Assembly (NCBI GenBank): GCA_020853375.1
Contig: JADYZA010000224.1
Coordinates: 1-11,294, forward strand
Source: Verrucomicrobiota bacterium
GTDB taxonomy: Bacteria > Verrucomicrobiota > Kiritimatiellia > Kiritimatiellales > Tichowtungiaceae
Reading direction: 5' to 3'
Length of the DNA: 11,294 nucleotides
In this document: one piece after another, positions 1-7,227 of the stretch
Position numbering within the stretch: position 1 is the stretch's first letter
Layout: each line of letters starts with the position of its first letter
Notes under the pieces: generated by a model
Told to the model about the DNA's origin: nothing
Databases searched by the model: none
What the model saw: only the letters and a program-made list of their open reading frames with translations
Made by a program: the position numbers and the translations under genes

Positions 1-1
1 C

Positions 2-2518
2 TATATTTTCACGTTGCGCTGCGCCGCATACGGCGAGCCGCGCGGACCGTTCTCCATCCGGTCGAATGGCCGAGAAATCGCGACCCAAGTTAAGATTCCG
101 GCTTTCACGGTTAAAAACATCACCTGGAGTCAGTGGGTGGAAGACGGTGTCAGCGAAATTTCTTTCGCTGGCGACAACTGGGCGGTTTCCTCGCTGGGCG
201 TCCAACTCCTTCAACACAGCATGGAAGACTTCAAGTTCCGCCGCGGATTCTGGCGTGCGGATGGCTTTGAGCCACATCCCGTCAATGCGAACGCCTCTTT
301 TGCATCCCCAGTCAAGTATGCGGTGGGTATCTCGGAAATACCGCTTCCGCAAACTGCGATTACAGATCCAGCCAAGAGTCCCGCCGTTCCGGCAGGTGAA
401 ATTTGTCTACCCAAAGGCGATGCGCCGGAAATGGATTGGCGCTACAACATAGCGATCGGTTCATTAGGTCCGGCCAATAACGGCACGTTCACAGAGTTTG
501 ATACCACTGAGCTGATCGACCGCCGCCTGCAAGAGAGAAAAGCCAGCGGAATTAACACGCTCCTCCTGAACGGTCTGCTCTCCCGGCACACCTATCCAGA
601 CCAGCTTGCCCGCGTGCAGAAAACCATCACCGAAGTCTCCGCCGCCGGACATAAAAAAGGAATGAGGATTCTGGATCATCAGGATGTGACCCTCTTTTGG
701 AATATGGGACAGGGATACCGGGTTATGTGCGCCGAAATCGGCGAAATGCAGCAGAGCATTGACGGGAATCTCCCGCTGCGCGGGTTCTGTATTAATAATG
801 TCGAATTCAGAGAAGCCTATTTCAAATGGTTGGTGGATTACATTAAAGCGACCGACATCGACGGCATCATGCTGGATGAAGGAACCTTCTATCAGGACAC
901 CTTCTGCGGTTGCGCTGATTGCCGTAAAAAGTTCACCGCAGAGACCGGCCTTGTACTGCCGATGGATGAAACGTCGCCCATTTTGTTTAACAAAAACTCC
1001 ATGATCTGGAAGGCGTGGCTCCAATGGAGAATGAAAGCCGTCGGAGACTTTAAGCTGAATTTACGGCAGCGCATCATGCCCATTAAGCCCTATTTCACCA
1101 TGATGGTATATACAACCCACGGCGGATTCAGCTCATCCTGGTCGCCATTGGCGCACGGAGCTACCTTGAATGAACTGGCTCGAAGCTGTGATTTTATGGG
1201 AACAGAAATCATGAGCCGTAACGTCATGGCCGCGCACCGCGCTGTTTTCGCTTTCCGGAAGGCGAAAAATGCCCTGCGCACGGCATTCGATATTCCAATT
1301 TTCGGTCTGGTGTACCCTGAGAATTCCGCCAACTTCGCCTACTTCGGCTGGGCGTTGAACAACATGAATGCGCAAGTTACCTGGGAACTCGGCGGACGCT
1401 CAAAAAACACTGGGACGGATACAAAGTTCCTCGATTTCAAAGACAACTTCGACCGCAAAAACGCGAAACCGGTTTCTGAAATCGCCATGCTCTATCCCGT
1501 GCAGAGCATCAATTGGGCAAAATATATGGCCCCCACGCCGGATGTTCTTGGAGCCTCCCAGATGCTTTCCGACAAACATATGATGCATGACATGATCATC
1601 GAATGGTCCTTAACTCCCGCTGTTCTGAAAAACTACCGGGCGGTCATGGTCAACAGTGCGAATGCATTGAGTGATGCACAGGTCGAAACGCTCCTGAACT
1701 ATGTCAGCAATGGCGGCACTCTTTACCTGAGTGCCACGTCGGGAAGCTGCGATGAAATGGGAAATGATCGTAAGGAATGGCCATTTGCGAAAGCTCTGGG
1801 TGTCGATCTGAAAGTGGGCGATGGCAAATTCAAATTTTCACCCTGCACCTCGATTCGTTTTGCGGGCAAAGAACCAATCGCCTTCAGCTCCTCGGCGGTC
1901 AATTTCAGCCTTGATGCCGCAAATCCACCCGCTGTCAGAGCCGAGGTGGTGGATAAAGCCGGCGCGGTCATCCAGCCTTTGATCGTGGAACAGCAATACG
2001 GCAAAGGTCGCATCATCTACTGCGCCGTAGCCTTGGGTGGAAAAAATTATGAAATTGAGAAAAGCTACGGAAGCGAGTGGGATTTTGTACTGAACGAACC
2101 GGCCAAAGATTTCTTCATCGATACGGTTCGGAACGTTGTTCTCAAAGACGACAAGCTGTCCTTCGAAGGCATAGAGATTCCGGAAGACGTGCTGGTGTCG
2201 GTTTATTCTCAGAACGTCGGCGGAACCAATACCACCGTAGTGAACTTGCTCAACGCGATTGCTACAAAGAGCATGAAGAAACCCGGGCAGAAACTCCCGG
2301 CAGAAGCCCCTGCTCCGGCCTGGGTGAACTCGGATAAGGACATTGTGTTCGATATCACTCTTCCGTCATCGCTTACCAGAGCCTTTGCGGCATCGCCAGA
2401 CTGGAGCGGACAACAAGAAGTCTCCGCCGTGTCGCTGGGCAAAGGGGTTTACCGCGTAACGGTTCCAAAAGAACTACTGAAATGCTACACGCTGATTAAG
2501 CTGGAACGTTCCAAATAA
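2..2518 (+). CDS. Putative glycoside hydrolase with TIM-barrel and beta-galactosidase trimerisation-like domain, 5' partial
   Basis: The frame is open to the left edge, so the true start is outside the window; the TTG at 14 is not convincing as a start. Residue numbers here count from that TTG. Residues 1-85 look like the end of a beta-sandwich module (Tyr, Trp and Gly rich). Residues about 145-460 look like a TIM barrel: a strand with DGIMLDEG near residue 285 is followed by a Cys-rich CGCADCRKKF segment, a pattern I know from hypothetical glycosyl hydrolase (GHL6-like) proteins in which the acidic pair is a candidate active site. From about 487 (SEIAMLYP) to 585 (NGGTLYLSATSG) it resembles the class-I amidotransferase-like trimerisation domain of family 42 beta-galactosidases. 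A beta-rich tail follows. It probably acts on a plant or algal polysaccharide, but substrate and family are not determined. It contains no copy of the TTCCAANNNTTGGAA palindrome found elsewhere in the window. Confidence 0.72.
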   Translation, partial: YIFTLRCAAYGEPRGPFSIRSNGREIATQVKIPAFTVKNITWSQWVEDGVSEISFAGDNWAVSSLGVQLLQHSMEDFKFRRGFWRADGFEPHPVNANASFASPVKYAVGISEIPLPQTAITDPAKSPAVPAGEICLPKGDAPEMDWRYNIAIGSLGPANNGTFTEFDTTELIDRRLQERKASGINTLLLNGLLSRHTYPDQLARVQKTITEVSAAGHKKGMRILDHQDVTLFWNMGQGYRVMCAEIGEMQQSIDGNLPLRGFCINNVEFREAYFKWLVDYIKATDIDGIMLDEGTFYQDTFCGCADCRKKFTAETGLVLPMDETSPILFNKNSMIWKAWLQWRMKAVGDFKLNLRQRIMPIKPYFTMMVYTTHGGFSSSWSPLAHGATLNELARSCDFMGTEIMSRNVMAAHRAVFAFRKAKNALRTAFDIPIFGLVYPENSANFAYFGWALNNMNAQVTWELGGRSKNTGTDTKFLDFKDNFDRKNAKPVSEIAMLYPVQSINWAKYMAPTPDVLGASQMLSDKHMMHDMIIEWSLTPAVLKNYRAVMVNSANALSDAQVETLLNYVSNGGTLYLSATSGSCDEMGNDRKEWPFAKALGVDLKVGDGKFKFSPCTSIRFAGKEPIAFSSSAVNFSLDAANPPAVRAEVVDKAGAVIQPLIVEQQYGKGRIIYCAVALGGKNYEIEKSYGSEWDFVLNEPAKDFFIDTVRNVVLKDDKLSFEGIEIPEDVLVSVYSQNVGGTNTTVVNLLNAIATKSMKKPGQKLPAEAPAPAWVNSDKDIVFDITLPSSLTRAFAASPDWSGQQEVSAVSLGKGVYRVTVPKELLKCYTLIKLERSK

Positions 2519-2545
2519 CCCGCAAGGGTGCCGGTATAAAATCCG

Positions 2546-2576
2546 ACGGCCTGCAATGCTTCGCGTTGCAGGCCGT
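2546..2576 (+). terminator. Strong hairpin after the glycoside hydrolase gene, possible terminator
   Basis: Perfect 11-bp arms, ACGGCCTGCAA (2546-2556) and TTGCAGGCCGT (2566-2576), enclose a 9-base segment that can add three more pairs (one G-T) around a TTC loop. It begins 28 bases after the stop codon of the upstream gene and precedes the next gene by 63 bases. The 3' side is TATGATGTT rather than a run of T, so intrinsic termination is only moderately supported; mRNA 3'-end protection is an alternative. Confidence 0.5.
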
Positions 2577-2639
2577 TATGATGTTAACCCGAAAGTGTTT
2601 GTGGTGTACTTTTCAGGCGAATGATGGTTTTTTCTGCAC

Positions 2640-3659
2640 ATGCTACTCAACAAAACCATACGGCTCTTTCTCGACAGCATCGGACGGCGCGAAGAATACG
2701 AGTTTTACCTCAACAAATTCCAAGCCGCCCGCGCCGACTGCTTTGCCTTGCTCGTTCCCGATCTCGAAAGCCTTGAGCAGGGATCCGAGGCGCTGGCCTT
2801 CGATCTGAAGTTTCTACTGAAGCTCGGATTGCGGCCCGCCGTTGTGCTGTGTGGAATCGATGCCGCCGCCAAATGGAACCTGCTCAAAGACAACTCGCTG
2901 TTTGAACTCACCGTTTTTCCAAGCATTGGAAAGCGGAAAGCCGGCATTCCTGTTTTCGTCGAAGAAAACATCCAAACACTGGAAAGTCTGCTGCAAAAAG
3001 TTCCGGTAGTCGGTAAGCGGGTGCATTTCATCCGCGCCGGTGGCGGGTTGAACACGGAATATTATTATGTCCAGAAACCGGACGCATCGCTTTTGCCAGA
3101 AGACAGAGCAATGGCCGAAACCGCCGCCGCCCTGCTCGAAGCCCGGCCCGGAACCCATATTTCCGTCACGTCGCCAATCAATCTGCTGAAAGAAATTTTC
3201 ACCGTTAAAGGTGCCGGAACCGTTTTCCGGCGCGGCTCCGTCATTCTTTCCGGCCCGACAGACTCACCAAAACTGCTGGCGTTGCTCGAGGAAAGTTTCG
3301 GCAAAACGCCGCGAGACGGTGTGTTGAATGGTGTCGATAAAATTTATTTTGAGGAAAATTACCGTGGAGCCGCCCTGCTCGAAGAGCAACCGGAAGGACT
3401 TTACCTCTCAAAATTCGCCGTCGGCCCCGAGGCTCGCGGTGAAGGCCTGGCTCAAGAACTGTGGGAAGAAGTCTGTAAAAACCATGCCGCCTTTTTCTGG
3501 CGGTCGCGGAAAAATAATCCGATCAACCAGTGGTATGACCGGCATGCCGATGGACGACACACCGCAGGCGACTGGATTGTTTTCTGGCGCGGTATGGATG
3601 CGGCCGCAATTCCCGGCCTGATCGCTTTCTGTCAGGCCCGCTCCGCCGACTTCATCTGA
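2640..3659 (+). CDS. N-acetylglutamate synthase-like protein (amino acid kinase-like fold plus NAT/DUF619 acetyltransferase)
   Basis: Likely transfers acetyl from acetyl-CoA to glutamate, the first step of arginine synthesis. The C-terminal third (about residues 235-335) carries the hallmark pattern of the vertebrate/Xanthomonas-type synthase acetyltransferase: YLSKFAV near 254, RGEGLAQELW, FFWRSRKNNPINQWY, and DWIVFWRGM at the end. The N-terminal part (about 1-200) aligns in layout with an amino acid kinase fold (FALLVPDLESL, LRPAVVLCG, HFIRAGGGLN) but lacks an obvious kinase glycine loop, so it is probably non-catalytic. At 339 residues it is shorter than bifunctional synthase-kinases (about 440). 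A stop at 2622 in frame leaves ATG 2640 as the first ATG; no clear Shine-Dalgarno. Residues 93-98 (FPSIGK), 111-115 (IQTLE) and 121-126 (VPVVGK) are encoded by palindromic repeat copies. It ends 10 bases from the convergent thiL with no terminator between. Confidence 0.75.
   Translation: MLLNKTIRLFLDSIGRREEYEFYLNKFQAARADCFALLVPDLESLEQGSEALAFDLKFLLKLGLRPAVVLCGIDAAAKWNLLKDNSLFELTVFPSIGKRKAGIPVFVEENIQTLESLLQKVPVVGKRVHFIRAGGGLNTEYYYVQKPDASLLPEDRAMAETAAALLEARPGTHISVTSPINLLKEIFTVKGAGTVFRRGSVILSGPTDSPKLLALLEESFGKTPRDGVLNGVDKIYFEENYRGAALLEEQPEGLYLSKFAVGPEARGEGLAQELWEEVCKNHAAFFWRSRKNNPINQWYDRHADGRHTAGDWIVFWRGMDAAAIPGLIAFCQARSADFI
2916..2932. repeat. Palindromic repeat copy 1 (exact core)
   Basis: TTTCCAAGCATTGGAAA: perfect 7-bp arms, 3-base centre. 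It lies inside the acetylglutamate synthase-like gene, encoding FPSIGK. Confidence 0.9.
2970..3015. repeat. Palindromic repeat copy 2, paired, decayed
   Basis: ATCCAAACACTGGAA at 2970-2984 (one change in the core; encodes IQTLE) and, starting 31 bp later, TTCCGGTAGTCGGTA at 3001-3015 (strongly decayed; encodes VPVVGK). The second half is accepted mainly because spacing and peptide match the other pairs. Confidence 0.5.
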
Positions 3660-3669
3660 AACAGCGCCG

Positions 3670-4542
3670 TCACGTGAAATGCTCAAAGGCTTTACGCTCC
3701 AGAACGGTGCCGTCGAGCGTCAGAATTTCCGGCTGAGCGGTGATGGTTCCAATCCTTGAAAACTGCTGATCAAAATTTTCCAGACATTGGAAATCAAATG
3801 CATCGGCTTCATCGGCGTGAACGGTGAAGAGCAGTTCAAAATCCTCGCCGTCGAACAGCGCCTGCTCCAGATTCCCAAACTTCGGAATCCGTTCGCTTTC
3901 CAGCGCCGCGCCAACGTTGGAGGCTTTGAGAATATGGCGTAAATCAGTGGCGAGTCCGTCGCTGATATCCATCATGGAACGGACGAAGCCGGACTGCCGC
4001 AACCATTTGGCCTCTTTGATGCGCGGCATAAAGGTCAGGTGTTTACCGCTTATGAACGATCCGCCGAGCGGGCCGGTGACATAGATGACGTCGCCAGCGT
4101 GCGCGCCGGAACGCAACAGCGCTTTACCTTTTGGCACACGCCCAACGCCAAAAACGTGCAGTTCAAGGGTCGGCCCTTGAGAGAGGTCGCCGCCGACAAG
4201 ATCGACATCGAACAGCTTCCGAATCTCGGAAACTCCGGCATAAATTTTTTCCAAGGTTTGGAAATCCTGTTCCGGCGGCGCGACGAGGTTGATCAAAAGA
4301 TACTGCGGGTCGGCTCCCATCGCGGCGAAGTCGCTCAAGACACGGGCCGCGGCTTTCCAGCCGATGGCTTCAGGAGCGGTGCCTGGCGTGAAGTGAACTC
4401 CGCTGATGAGCGGGTCGGTGGTGAGAACGAGGTCGTAGTGCGCGTCGAGCGGCAGAACGGCGCAGTCGTCACCAACGGCTTTCAGGTTTTTCGTCAAGGC
4501 CGCGATCGCTGTGTGTTCGCCCATTTGTTTAAGTGTGCTCAT
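3670..4542 (-). CDS. thiL: Thiamine-monophosphate kinase ThiL
   Basis: Phosphorylates thiamine monophosphate to thiamine diphosphate with ATP in the cytoplasm. The family motifs are in order: MGEHTAIAALTKNL at the N terminus, GDDCAVL (24-30), TTDPLISGVHF (41-51), VLSDFAAMGADP, VGGDLSQG, MDISDGL (D192-L197) and DGEDFELLFT (from D231); these supply the Mg-ATP binding acids of the AIRS/PurM-like fold. Length is 290 residues, slightly short of the usual 310-330. I chose ATG 4542 over an ATG 36 bases upstream because MSTLKQMGEH matches the usual ThiL start. That start lies 14 bases inside the end of the rnfD-like gene, so it is the last gene of the operon and probably translationally coupled. Four palindromic repeat copies lie inside it, encoding FQTLE (94-98), VSEIRK (104-109), FQCLE (251-255) and FSRIGT (261-266). 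Confidence 0.93.
   Translation of the reverse strand: MSTLKQMGEHTAIAALTKNLKAVGDDCAVLPLDAHYDLVLTTDPLISGVHFTPGTAPEAIGWKAAARVLSDFAAMGADPQYLLINLVAPPEQDFQTLEKIYAGVSEIRKLFDVDLVGGDLSQGPTLELHVFGVGRVPKGKALLRSGAHAGDVIYVTGPLGGSFISGKHLTFMPRIKEAKWLRQSGFVRSMMDISDGLATDLRHILKASNVGAALESERIPKFGNLEQALFDGEDFELLFTVHADEADAFDFQCLENFDQQFSRIGTITAQPEILTLDGTVLERKAFEHFT
3747..3793. repeat. Palindromic repeat copy 3, paired
   Basis: TTCCAATCCTTGAAA at 3747-3761 and TTTCCAGACATTGGAAA at 3777-3793, each with one core change; their 15-mers start 31 bp apart. Both lie in thiL, where the minus strand encodes FQCLE first and then FSRIGT. Confidence 0.75.
4217..4264. repeat. Palindromic repeat copy 4, paired
   Basis: TTCCGAATCTCGGAA at 4217-4231 (self-complementary arms with a compensated A/T to G/C change) and TTTCCAAGGTTTGGAAA at 4248-4264 (exact core); the 15-mers start 32 bp apart. 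In thiL the minus strand encodes FQTLE and then VSEIRK. Confidence 0.8.
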
Positions 4543-5545
4543 GTTGATTCTTATGCTGTCCGGCAAGATGCTGCGCAAAACGGTGGCGACGGCGATGAAT
4601 CAGCCAGCCGCGCATCCGGAAGGCGGCCCGGTCAATGGTCGGCGTGAGCAGGTTCATGGTGAGGATGGAGTAGACGATGCCTTCGGAATAAAAGGTGTAA
4701 TGACGGATGCATCCGTTGATGGTTCCAGCCAGCGCTCCGGCAATGAGTCGTCCGGTGCGGCTGGCGGGTGAACTCTTCGGGTCTGTGACGATAAAGACGG
4801 CAACGAAAAGAACCGCTCCGGAGAGCAGATGAAAGCCAACCGGCTCACCGACGGCGGCGCAGGTGAGCGCGAAAGCGGTCAGGAAAGCGACGCCGCCGCG
4901 CCAGTCGATGATGCCGCGCACGAAGAGAATGATTCCGAAAAGGATCAGTACAGGACGGAACAGTTCGCCCGGCGCGCCGGGTATGATTTGATAGAGGCCT
5001 TCCCAGTTTTCGTGAATGCGTCCGGTGAAAAGATTCATCAGTCCGGTGATGTGTTCATCACTATGCCAGAGCTCGATCGGCGTGGCGCCGGTGAGTCCGT
5101 CGAGTTGCTGTCCTGAATAATTCCAGCGGACAATTTCGGCTCCGAAAACCAGCATGAGAAAGAACCGCCCGGCAACTGCGGCGTTGAAGCGCAAACTGTT
5201 CGATCCCGACATTTTGATCAGGCCAACGGAAACCAGCAGAGCGAGGCAGATGGTGCGCACCGGCATATCGGCGGGAACACTCATCACCAGCAGTCCGGCG
5301 GTCAGCGCGGCCCCGGCGTTTTTGATGCGCAGATTGCCGTCCCGCAGGAACCGGTAAAGCAGTTCAATCAAGGTGGCCAGAACCATGTAGCCGGAAAGCT
5401 TGAGGATGAATAGCGGTTGATAAAAGAGACTGTAGAGCCCGCCAAGGATCAACAGCATCGCGACGCACCAGAATGTCTGGACGGCGGAGCTGTCGGTAAC
5501 AGTCAGGTACGGCGGGCCGGAAATCGGTTTACGGATTACAGACAT
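4529..5545 (-). CDS. rnfD: RnfD/NqrB-like flavinylated membrane subunit
   Basis: Integral membrane protein of the RnfD/NqrB family, which carries FMN covalently bound to Thr and passes electrons across the membrane in Rnf and Na+-NQR complexes. Seen here: about nine to ten hydrophobic segments, the flavinylation motif DGLTGATP with D149 and candidate FMN-Thr T155, the family motif FIVTDPKSSP in the C-terminal half, and LRDGNLRIKNAGAALTAGLL near the N terminus. Length 338 matches RnfD. ATG 5545 is preceded by GGAAGG with five intervening bases (GTAAAAA counted to the start) and overlaps the upstream RnfC-like stop by 10 bases. The basic, His-rich tail (RRRHRFAQHLAGQHKNQHEH) is overlapped by thiL. 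NqrB is the alternative name; the RnfC-like neighbour favours RnfD. It contains no palindromic repeat. Confidence 0.86.
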   Translation of the reverse strand: MSVIRKPISGPPYLTVTDSSAVQTFWCVAMLLILGGLYSLFYQPLFILKLSGYMVLATLIELLYRFLRDGNLRIKNAGAALTAGLLVMSVPADMPVRTICLALLVSVGLIKMSGSNSLRFNAAVAGRFFLMLVFGAEIVRWNYSGQQLDGLTGATPIELWHSDEHITGLMNLFTGRIHENWEGLYQIIPGAPGELFRPVLILFGIILFVRGIIDWRGGVAFLTAFALTCAAVGEPVGFHLLSGAVLFVAVFIVTDPKSSPASRTGRLIAGALAGTINGCIRHYTFYSEGIVYSILTMNLLTPTIDRAAFRMRGWLIHRRRHRFAQHLAGQHKNQHEHT

Positions 5546-6555
5546 TTTTTACCTTCCCGTAAATGAACCGCCAGAGGAATACGCGCCGGACAGACAGCGG
5601 CGCAGGCTCCACAGAGAAAGCATTCTTTCATCTGAGATTTGAACGCCTCGCTGTGCGGCTGTTTTTTACGGATAATGTCCACCAAGGCGATCGGATGCAG
5701 TTTGAGCGGACAGACATCGTAACAGGCGCCGCACCGGATGCAGTCGGTTTCTTTGGTTTCCGCGCGACTCCGATTTAACACGAGAACGGAGGTTGTCCCC
5801 AGCGTTACCCGCTCGTCAGAGGAAACGGCGCGGCCCATCATCAGCCCACCGGCAATCAAAATTTGTCGTTCCTGATCGTATGCGCATCCGGAGGATTCCA
5901 GCAGTTCACTGAATGTGATTCCAACAGGAGCAATCAGGTTTTGATAACAACCGGCATCGGGTGCCACCAGCGTGAGCGGACGTTCAACCGCCGCAATTCC
6001 GTCCAGGATCGCCCGTCCTGCAGCGCGTAAGGTTGCGGCGTTCTGTACCAGAACTCCAAGATGGAATGGAAGCGCGCCCGGCGGAGGCATGCGGCGGAGC
6101 AGTTTGCGAAGGATCAGCCTTTCCGCACCAGCGGGGTAGGTTCGCTTCATGATGAGCAGGTCGAATGAAGGATAGAGTTTGCAGAGTTGTTTGATCAGCT
6201 CCGGCTCTTTTTTAACCGCGAGAACAATCCTCTTCGCGCCGACGGCGCGGGCAGAAGCTTCCGCTCCGGCAATGATCCAGCGTGAGTGATAAAGCAGTAA
6301 AGCCTGATCGATGGTGATTCCCGGCTCACATTCAACCGCGTTGATCACCAAGGTGTGGACGCCGCAACTGGCGCGGATTTTCCGAGACACAGGAAATATT
6401 CCGCCACCCATCCCGACGAGTCCGATGGTTTCAAGAAAGGCCGGATAATCCGCCGTGCTGAAGGAAACCGGCGCGGGCAGATTCATCGGTAAAAGGCGCG
6501 GCTCAAGGATTCCGGACGGTACAGAAAATCCGGGGTGCTGGATTTTTCGAAACAT
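5536..6555 (-). CDS. rnfC: RnfC-like NADH/flavin and dicluster iron-sulfur electron-transfer subunit
   Basis: Peripheral cytoplasmic electron-input subunit related to RnfC, NqrA and the 51-kDa subunit of complex I. Domains in order: a short N-terminal RnfC barrel-hybrid start (HPGFSVPSGILEPRLLP), a complex-I 51K-like FMN/NADH domain with GLVGMGGGIFPVSRKI and VINAVECEPGIT (about 45-80), a SLBB-like region (about 180-250), then two [4Fe-4S] motifs: C272, C275, C278, C282 (CIRCGACYDVCP) and C312, C315, C318, C322 (CFLCGACAAVCP). Length 339 is near the minimum for RnfC (usually 430 or more); it lacks the long C-terminal extension and has a reduced N terminus. ATG 6555 follows the FMN-binding gene by 6 bases, with AAGG shortly before it. 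In standard Rnf it moves electrons between NADH and ferredoxin; which donor is used here is unknown. Confidence 0.86.
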   Translation of the reverse strand: MFRKIQHPGFSVPSGILEPRLLPMNLPAPVSFSTADYPAFLETIGLVGMGGGIFPVSRKIRASCGVHTLVINAVECEPGITIDQALLLYHSRWIIAGAEASARAVGAKRIVLAVKKEPELIKQLCKLYPSFDLLIMKRTYPAGAERLILRKLLRRMPPPGALPFHLGVLVQNAATLRAAGRAILDGIAAVERPLTLVAPDAGCYQNLIAPVGITFSELLESSGCAYDQERQILIAGGLMMGRAVSSDERVTLGTTSVLVLNRSRAETKETDCIRCGACYDVCPLKLHPIALVDIIRKKQPHSEAFKSQMKECFLCGACAAVCPARIPLAVHLREGKKCL

Positions 6556-6561
6556 AGGGCC

Positions 6562-7080
6562 TTATTTTGAAAGCGGAGTTTTCGCCCAGTCCGGATTTTT
6601 TTCAATTTCTTCAACCACGGTTTTTGCCAGAAGGTTGAAATAGAGATAGATGCTTTCCTGATAGCGGGTCGCACCGGTCACTGCATCCACTTTTTGCAGG
6701 TTGCCGTTGGCATCCTTCACTGTGCTTCCGGAAAAAGCTTTGATGGCATCAGTCACTTTCTGCTGCTTGGCGGGTTCTTTGATGCGGGCAATATCGGGAA
6801 TCGAGGCGGAGCTGATCACCCACTGACCGTCCTTTTTCGTCACGGCAACCAGGCCGTTGACCGTGGCATAGGTTTTGATCGACCGCATGGCCGCGCCGGA
6901 AATCACATTGCCCTGCGCGTCATAGCCGAGATAAACATCACTGACAGCGGGTGAATACCCTTCCTTATGACTGTAGGAAGAAATATCTCCGAGCGACTTT
7001 ATAGCGAACTGATCGAATTCACCGGCATAGCCCCATGCGGAAAGTAGAAATACGCACAATAAAACGGCATTTTTTTTCAT
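6562..7080 (-). CDS. Secreted FMN-binding domain protein, RnfG/NqrC-like flavoprotein
   Basis: First gene of the operon. An N-terminal signal peptide (MKKNAVLLCVFLLSAWGYAG) is likely cleaved after it, placing the protein in the periplasm. The rest is a small FMN-binding domain like that of RnfG and NqrC: repeated small-residue strands (YLGYDAQGNVISGAAM, GLVAVTKKDGQW) and the flavinylation motif DAVTGAT, D132 to T138, where Thr138 is the expected site of phosphoester-linked FMN added by ApbE (no apbE in the window). At 172 residues it is shorter than RnfG and has only a signal peptide, not a clear membrane anchor, at its N terminus. I chose ATG 7080 because AAGGAG lies 7 bases upstream and the signal peptide begins there; a longer frame upstream has no support. 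It probably exchanges electrons with the RnfD-like protein on the outer face of the membrane. Confidence 0.82.
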   Translation of the reverse strand: MKKNAVLLCVFLLSAWGYAGEFDQFAIKSLGDISSYSHKEGYSPAVSDVYLGYDAQGNVISGAAMRSIKTYATVNGLVAVTKKDGQWVISSASIPDIARIKEPAKQQKVTDAIKAFSGSTVKDANGNLQKVDAVTGATRYQESIYLYFNLLAKTVVEEIEKNPDWAKTPLSK

Positions 7081-7087
7081 GATCCAA

Positions 7088-7093
7088 CTCCTT
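7088..7093 (-). promoter_or_regulatory. Shine-Dalgarno site fixing the FMN-binding protein start
   Basis: AAGGAG on the minus strand with a 7-base spacer to ATG 7080. It rules out the 45-codon longer reading of the same frame. Confidence 0.75.
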
Positions 7094-7213
7094 CTGTTTC
7101 GCCACAACGTACTCTTTCGCCTACCGGAAATTAAGTAAAAGTATAAAAAATCAGCTGGGCAGAATTGGGTTGAAGATGGCGGATGGCTGTTCCAGACTGC
7201 ATTCCGTTTTCGC

Positions 7214-7220
7214 AAAGGAG
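7214..7220 (+). promoter_or_regulatory. Shine-Dalgarno site fixing the epimerase start
   Basis: AAAGGAG with a 7-base spacer to ATG 7228. It supports that start over the in-frame ATG 45 bases upstream. Confidence 0.75.
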
Positions 7221-7227
7221 CTTCTGC

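Larger units (their letters stand above)
7081..7227. promoter_or_regulatory. Divergent intergenic region with likely promoters for both flanking operons
   Basis: This 147-bp gap lies between two divergent gene sets, so it must hold a promoter in each direction. The A/T-rich core at 7128-7151 is the best candidate. On the minus strand TATACT (complement of 7140-7145) is a reasonable -10, but no good TTGACA-like box lies 16-18 bases upstream. On the plus strand TATAAA at 7142-7147 is an alternative, also without a clear -35. I see no operator-like repeat or riboswitch fold; no TTCCAANNNTTGGAA copy is present. Confidence 0.4.

Noticed and set aside
464..1024. A 186-codon minus-strand frame within the glycoside hydrolase gene
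   Set aside because: Antisense to a clear coding frame, and with no motif, ribosome site or partner gene.
2502..2513. TGGAACGTTCCA, a 12-bp palindrome at the end of the glycoside hydrolase gene
   Set aside because: Half-sites are in everted order compared with the repeat family, and a single occurrence is expected by chance.
4039..4647. A 202-codon plus-strand frame across thiL and the end of the rnfD-like gene
   Set aside because: Both minus-strand genes are certain from motifs; the plus-strand translation looks random.
6054..6066. CTCCAAGATGGAA in the rnfC-like gene as a shortened repeat copy
   Set aside because: The spacing between arms is two bases shorter than the family and there is no paired site, so it is probably chance.
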